Part shown: in pieces, positions 59,208-64,000 of the stretch
Layout of the letters: the number at the start of each line of letters is the position of its first letter
How positions within the stretch are numbered: the first letter of the stretch is position 1
Assembly (NCBI RefSeq): GCF_027490375.1
Contig: NZ_JAIXYH010000040.1
Location: 62,001-126,000 of the forward strand
Reading direction: 5' to 3'
Origin: Flavobacterium sp.
GTDB lineage: Bacteria; Bacteroidota; Bacteroidia; Flavobacteriales; Flavobacteriaceae
Length of the DNA stretch: 64,000 bases
Notes under the pieces: model-generated
What the model was told of the DNA's origin: nothing
The model's input: only the letters and a program-made list of their open reading frames with translations
Databases searched by the model: none
Made by a program: the position numbers and the translations under genes

Positions 59208-60365
59208 CTAATCAACCCAACTTTTATAATACTTTCCGTCGTCTATTCCCATAGCTTCTTCGGTAACCATTAATGGCCTGAAAGTATCAACCATTACTGC
59301 TAATTCGGCGGTTTCGGTTTGTCCGATGCTGCGTTCCATAGCGCCTGGTGCGGGTCCGTGCGGAATTCCTTTCGGGTGCAAGGTAATGTGTCCTTGTTCG
59401 ATATTATTTCGGCTCATAAAGTCGCCATCCACGTAATACAAAACTTCATCCGAGTCGATGTTACTGTGGTTGTAAGGTGCGGGAATGGCTTGCGGATGGT
59501 AGTCGTACAAACGCGGGCAAAACGAGCAAACCACAAAAGTTGCAGTTTCGAAAGTTTGGTGTACTGGTGGCGGTTGGTGTACGCGTCCGGTAATTGGTTC
59601 GAAGTTGTGAATGCTGAAGGCGTACGGAAAATTGTAGCCGTCCCAGCCAACTACATCAAAGGGATGAGTGGCGTAAACCAATTCGTGCATCATGCCTTCT
59701 TTTTTGATTTTCACGATGAAATCGCCTTTTTGATCGTACGATTCAAGCTCGGTTGGGAGTTTGAAGTCGCGTTCGCAAAACGGACTGTGCTCAAGGTGTT
59801 GTCCCGACTCGTTTTTATAGCGTTTCGGAGTGTAGAAAGGTGTGTACGATTCGACATAGAACAAGCGATTGTCGGTGGTGTCGAATTGTATTTGGTAAAT
59901 CATGCCTCTCGGAATGATGAGGTAATCGCCGTATTCAAAAGGGATATTTCCCATCATGGTGCGTAAAGTGCCTTTTCCTTTGTGGATGAAAATCATTTCA
60001 TCGGCGTCGGCATTTTTGTAGAAGTATGAGGTAAGTGATTCTTGCGGAGCGGCAAGTCCGATGATGCAATCTCTGTTGAGGAGCATGGCTTTTCGGCTCT
60101 CGAGGAAATCGGCGGTTGGTTTCAGGTCGAAACCTTTAAGCAAGAGCGATTTGATGTTTTTTTCGATGGCGATTTTAGGTTGGACATCGTATGATTTCAG
60201 GATTTCCTTTACTTGCGTTGGTCTGTGAATGTGATAGAGTAGGGAGGAATGTCCGTGAAATCCTTCGGTTCCGAACAATTGTTCGTAGTAGTAGCCGCCA
60301 GTAGGTTTCTCGAAAGTTACGTGGCGTTTTTGTGGAAAAGTTCCGAGTTTGTGATAAATAGGCAT
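59208..60365 (-). CDS. hmgA: homogentisate 1,2-dioxygenase
   Basis: 385 aa; FIHKGKGTLRTMMGNIPFEYGDYLIIPRGMIYQI, VVGWDGYNFPYAFSIHNFEPITGRVHQPPPVHQTF, HPKGIPHGPAPGAMERSIG. Confidence 0.95.
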   Translation of the reverse strand: MPIYHKLGTFPQKRHVTFEKPTGGYYYEQLFGTEGFHGHSSLLYHIHRPTQVKEILKSYDVQPKIAIEKNIKSLLLKGFDLKPTADFLESRKAMLLNRDCIIGLAAPQESLTSYFYKNADADEMIFIHKGKGTLRTMMGNIPFEYGDYLIIPRGMIYQIQFDTTDNRLFYVESYTPFYTPKRYKNESGQHLEHSPFCERDFKLPTELESYDQKGDFIVKIKKEGMMHELVYATHPFDVVGWDGYNFPYAFSIHNFEPITGRVHQPPPVHQTFETATFVVCSFCPRLYDYHPQAIPAPYNHSNIDSDEVLYYVDGDFMSRNNIEQGHITLHPKGIPHGPAPGAMERSIGQTETAELAVMVDTFRPLMVTEEAMGIDDGKYYKSWVD

Positions 60366-60532
60366 AGTGATGAAATTTTAATTCTGTAAATAAGTAACGA
60401 ACAGAAAAAAAACATCATTCCGGATTTCGCTTAATCAGGAATTTGAGTAAAATCGGTAAACAAAGCCATTGATTCATCAATACAAATATCTAAAAAAAAT
60501 CCGGGCGAAATACGACCCGGATTCTTAAGTTT

Positions 60533-62017
60533 TTATTCAATTTGGTTGAGGTTTGATTTTCGTTTGCCGTAAGCGAAGTAAACCAATATTCCGATTGTTC
60601 CCCAAATGATGAAGGCGATCCAGGTTTCTGGACGCACGAAGTACATTAGAAATAAGTTGAAAGCAACGCCTAATGTGCCTACTAGGTAAACAAAAGGAGT
60701 TTTGTATGGGCGTTCTAATTCTGGTTTTTTAACGCGTAAAATCATTACGGCAACACAAACCATGGCAAAAGCAAGAAGAGTTCCCATAGAGCACATTTCG
60801 CTTACTTTGTTAATTGGTGTTAGCGCTGCTGTTACAGATATGATTAAACCAACTAAAATGGTTGATTTGTGTGGTGTTTTGAAAATCGGGTGAAGCGTTT
60901 TGAAGAAGTTTGGCAACAGGCCATCTTTAGCCATTCCTAAGAAAATACGGGTCTGCCCGAGCATCATTACCAACATTACGCTTGTTAATCCGGCAGTTGC
61001 AGCGAGGGTAATGATAAATACCGCCCAGGTGATACCGTTTTCGCTAAATGCAGAAGCTACTGGTGCCGCTTTATCGAGTTGGTCGTATTTCACCATTCCT
61101 GTTAAAACTAGGGAAACTAGAATGTACAATACGGTACAAATAAGTAAAGATGCAACTATGGCGAACGGAACGTCTTTTTTCGGATTGATAGCTTCTCCAG
61201 CTTGTGTAGATACGGCGTCGAATCCGATATATGCGAAGAAAACGATAGTTGCGGCGGTAAGTACGCCACCAAATCCGAAGCTTACTTTTTCGACACCATC
61301 GATTAATGTTGTTGTTTCAGTTGGAATGAAAGGATCCCAATTCGCAGGTTCTATGTAGAAAGCACCACAAATGATTACGAAAAGAACAACCGCTACTTTT
61401 ATTATCACGATAATGTTGTTGGTTTTAGCAGCTTCTTTGATGCCTTTTACCAAGATATACGTTACAACCCAAGTAATTAAAAATGCAGGTAAATTGAATG
61501 CAAAACTAGGTTCGGCAATCAGATTACTCGGATTTTCTGCGTTGTGTTCAGCGACTTTAGCTACGGCAGTTGCATAATCGTTGCACAACCAAATTGGAAA
61601 ATCGATACCAAACAAATGAAGTAGTTTTACAAAGTATCCACTCCACGCCACCGCTACTGTGGTAGCACCCATCATGTATTCTAGAATGAGGTTCCATCCG
61701 ATAAACCAAGCGAAGATTTCCCCGACAGTACCGTAAGCGTAGGCATAAGCACTTCCTTCAACAGGCAAAACCGACGCAAATTCGGCGTAACACAATGAAG
61801 CGAATAAACAACCAATTCCTGCAATAACAAATGAAAGGGCAAGTGCTGGTCCGGCATAATCGTGGGCAGCAATTCCGGTCAAGGTGAAAATACCACCTCC
61901 GATAATTGCGCCTATTCCCAGTGAGGTAAGTCCCCATTTTGTTAGCACGCGCTTGAGGTCGTTTTTCTTCATATCGGCTTCAAAGGCCGAAACAGGTTTA
62001 ACTCTCCAAATTGACAT
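60533..62017 (-). CDS. APC family amino acid permease
   Basis: 494 aa; SLGIGAIIGGGIFTLTGIAAHDYAGPALALSFVIAGIGCLFASLCYAEFAS, FFAYIGFDAVSTQAGEAINPKKDVPFAI. Confidence 0.93.
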   Translation of the reverse strand: MSIWRVKPVSAFEADMKKNDLKRVLTKWGLTSLGIGAIIGGGIFTLTGIAAHDYAGPALALSFVIAGIGCLFASLCYAEFASVLPVEGSAYAYAYGTVGEIFAWFIGWNLILEYMMGATTVAVAWSGYFVKLLHLFGIDFPIWLCNDYATAVAKVAEHNAENPSNLIAEPSFAFNLPAFLITWVVTYILVKGIKEAAKTNNIIVIIKVAVVLFVIICGAFYIEPANWDPFIPTETTTLIDGVEKVSFGFGGVLTAATIVFFAYIGFDAVSTQAGEAINPKKDVPFAIVASLLICTVLYILVSLVLTGMVKYDQLDKAAPVASAFSENGITWAVFIITLAATAGLTSVMLVMMLGQTRIFLGMAKDGLLPNFFKTLHPIFKTPHKSTILVGLIISVTAALTPINKVSEMCSMGTLLAFAMVCVAVMILRVKKPELERPYKTPFVYLVGTLGVAFNLFLMYFVRPETWIAFIIWGTIGILVYFAYGKRKSNLNQIE

Positions 62018-62119
62018 AAAAATTGTTTTGTGACGTATTAATAGATGCCAAATATATCTTTTTTACGGATATGTCGAACAATTCATCTTATTGCGCTGAG
62101 TAAAATGCCTCAGTACAAA

Positions 62120-64000
62120 TCAAAATACAAATCCGATGCTGAACCAAGTGAAACCATTACCGGTTTCCGGCGACCAAGAATACTTGATTTCGGCGGGTCC
62201 GATTATGGTTTCGAGGCCGTAACCTATTGCATAACCTGAAAGTCGGGGTCTTGATATCCAATCAGAAGTCTGAAACAATCGATTTCCTAAATTCATAAAA
62301 TTAGCCGCAAGGTTGATGTGGTGCTTGCGGTAAAATTCGTAATCGAAAGTACCAGCAGCTCTGATGTAACTGTCGGCACTCAGACTCACAAAATTATATC
62401 CGTAAAATGGTTTGATGTTCAAAATCTCGGTAAATCCATATCCGCCGAAAGTGAAGTTAAAGAAATCTATTGTTCGTTCACCAATAGCAAAACCAGCATC
62501 AGATTCAAGCTTTAAAGTTGTTCGTGGAAAAAACTTCGTTGCAAAGGCCACGTGTCCTTTAGCTAACGAAAATGGTTCGAATTCTTGTGTGTAATTCGTC
62601 GAGTAAAACAAGTGTTGAACATCTGCACCAAACATCCAGCCCGACTTTGGAAAATACCGATTATCAAAACTGTCGAATTTTAAGTAACTAAAAACGCTGT
62701 AGTAATTGCTTTGCTCGAAAAGTGGCGCCGTATCTTCTAAAGTTTCCGACTTGATTCGAATATTCTGATGTTCGAGCCCACCACCCAGCATGAGCCGTTC
62801 TAGAAATAATGTTTGAACATATATCTGATTCTGCCAATTTTCCACATCGAGATTGAGAGAAGAAACCCCCAGCAATTCTAAGATACGCCCATCGTTGAAG
62901 TCGGTCTTTGCGTTTCGATTAAACGAATTGAATCGACTCCTAAATCCGTAACTCCAATAAAAACCGTTATCGATGTAATAGTCTAAATTGTATCGTAACT
63001 GGTCTCCCAGCATGGCATCAACTGAAAGGACATCGTTTTTAAAAAGCGTTTTTTTATTGGTAACATTTAGAAGTACCGCGCTTTTAAAAAGACCGTCGTA
63101 ATGTGCACCAATTTTAAAAAAAGTTCTATTCGGATTTTCAACTAGTTGCAAAATCAAATCGTCGCGATCGCCATTATCTTCAAATTCGTAAGAAATGCCA
63201 CTAAAGTTTTGAGTAGCATTTAGGTTGTTAATTCCTGTTCGAATCTGATCGTAAGTAACTTGCGTGTCGGGTTTAATCTTTAGCTTACCTAGAACGTAAG
63301 CACGGGTGTAGTTTTTAAGTTTACCGGTCTGAATTCTGCCAATAAACAAAGAGTCTGGAGCTGCTTTGAGTTCTTTTTTATGATTATATAAGGTATCGCC
63401 TAAAGCTTTAATTTTTTCATAAACCGTAAACGCTGCTTCTTCTCCAGCTCGAATAATTGCAGCACCATCGTCGAACGAAATAACGGTATATCCCGACACA
63501 TCAGGTTTTATGTAAACATCTGTTTGTTCGGCTTTTTCTTTCATGCGTTCCAACATTCCCATATTGGAGATTTGCACCAAGATACGTGTTGCATCGCGCA
63601 ATGCATTGCGGTCTTTTAATCCGTCTTGAACGTCAACACCAATGATAAAATCAGCTCCCATGTTGCGAACTTCTTGAATGGGATAGTTATTCACCACACC
63701 TCCGTCAATCAACAAGCGCCCGTTGCGTTCCACAGGAGCAAACAAACTCGGAAACGAGCTACTAGCAAGCATTGCCTGTGGTAAGGAACCGTCTTTCATA
63801 ATTACTTGCTGACCAGTTTCTATATCGGTTGCAATACATATAAACGGAATCGGCAAGTCGGAGAATTTTTTGATGTGCCTAACATTTGCCGTCAAGCGCG
63901 AAAGTAAATTGTAGTTGTACATGCCTTTTGATAAAGCAGTGGGAATCCCAATTTTAAATTTATTGAAAGGTAAAGTAAGCGCGTACATTTCGTCGTTACG
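62120..64000 (-). CDS. patatin-like phospholipase with C-terminal surface-antigen (BamA-like) barrel; N-terminus truncated by window edge
   Basis: ASSSFPSLFAPVERNGRLLIDGGVVNNYPIQEVRNMGADFIIGVDV (patatin DGG); POTRA-like and beta-barrel C-terminus; frame stays open to the window end (RNDEMYAL..). Confidence 0.88.
   Translation of the reverse strand, partial: RNDEMYALTLPFNKFKIGIPTALSKGMYNYNLLSRLTANVRHIKKFSDLPIPFICIATDIETGQQVIMKDGSLPQAMLASSSFPSLFAPVERNGRLLIDGGVVNNYPIQEVRNMGADFIIGVDVQDGLKDRNALRDATRILVQISNMGMLERMKEKAEQTDVYIKPDVSGYTVISFDDGAAIIRAGEEAAFTVYEKIKALGDTLYNHKKELKAAPDSLFIGRIQTGKLKNYTRAYVLGKLKIKPDTQVTYDQIRTGINNLNATQNFSGISYEFEDNGDRDDLILQLVENPNRTFFKIGAHYDGLFKSAVLLNVTNKKTLFKNDVLSVDAMLGDQLRYNLDYYIDNGFYWSYGFRSRFNSFNRNAKTDFNDGRILELLGVSSLNLDVENWQNQIYVQTLFLERLMLGGGLEHQNIRIKSETLEDTAPLFEQSNYYSVFSYLKFDSFDNRYFPKSGWMFGADVQHLFYSTNYTQEFEPFSLAKGHVAFATKFFPRTTLKLESDAGFAIGERTIDFFNFTFGGYGFTEILNIKPFYGYNFVSLSADSYIRAAGTFDYEFYRKHHINLAANFMNLGNRLFQTSDWISRPRLSGYAIGYGLETIIGPAEIKYSWSPETGNGFTWFSIGFVF

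Noticed and set aside
59319-59966. 215-aa + strand ORF
   Set aside because: Lies entirely antisense to the homogentisate dioxygenase gene; composition is what the complement of a high-confidence gene gives
60900-61358. 152-aa + strand ORF
   Set aside because: Antisense to the APC permease; no family resemblance

Overview
This window is a chromosomal segment from a Bacteroidota/flavobacterial genome. The supporting evidence is TTG-N19-TAnnTTTG promoters, SusC/SusD genes, T9SS type A sorting domains, sprE next to the ATP synthase genes, and GC-rich flavobacterial intergenic repeats. Order of contents: (i) 0.4-3.6 kb is an accessory stretch with a decayed XRE regulator, a ParE/RelE-type toxin-antitoxin pair, an orphan ORF, and a SLATT/DUF4231-like 2TM domain fused to a trypsin-like protease. 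(ii) amt and sprE follow. (iii) The F-type ATP synthase genes come next, with atpBEFHAG separated from atpDC by a TonB receptor, an SGNH hydrolase and two tandem T9SS-secreted SBBP-like proteins. (iv) Housekeeping genes: tatD, rplU-rpmA, tRNA-Ser(GGA), asparaginase, acyltransferase. (v) A laminarin-type (beta-1,3-glucan) polysaccharide utilisation locus runs from 30.9 to 47.6 kb. It has a transmembrane LuxR-type regulator, SusC/SusD, two GH16, one GH3, and a ~150-aa repeated module present six times in two proteins. (vi) The rest is small membrane/hypothetical genes, CYTH, two RlpA, pgi, M23, tryptophan dioxygenase, HPD, HGD, an APC permease and a truncated patatin-BamA-type protein. The most interesting unlabelled signals are: a dispersed non-coding element with terminal inverted repeats and internal stems, in which two copies differ by several compensatory changes; a candidate ~100-nt small RNA with its own promoter and terminator near 57.7-57.85 kb; a tandemly duplicated 112-bp hairpin unit next to tRNA-Ser; a shared operator-like motif upstream of the two PUL transcription starts; and the SLATT-protease fusion.
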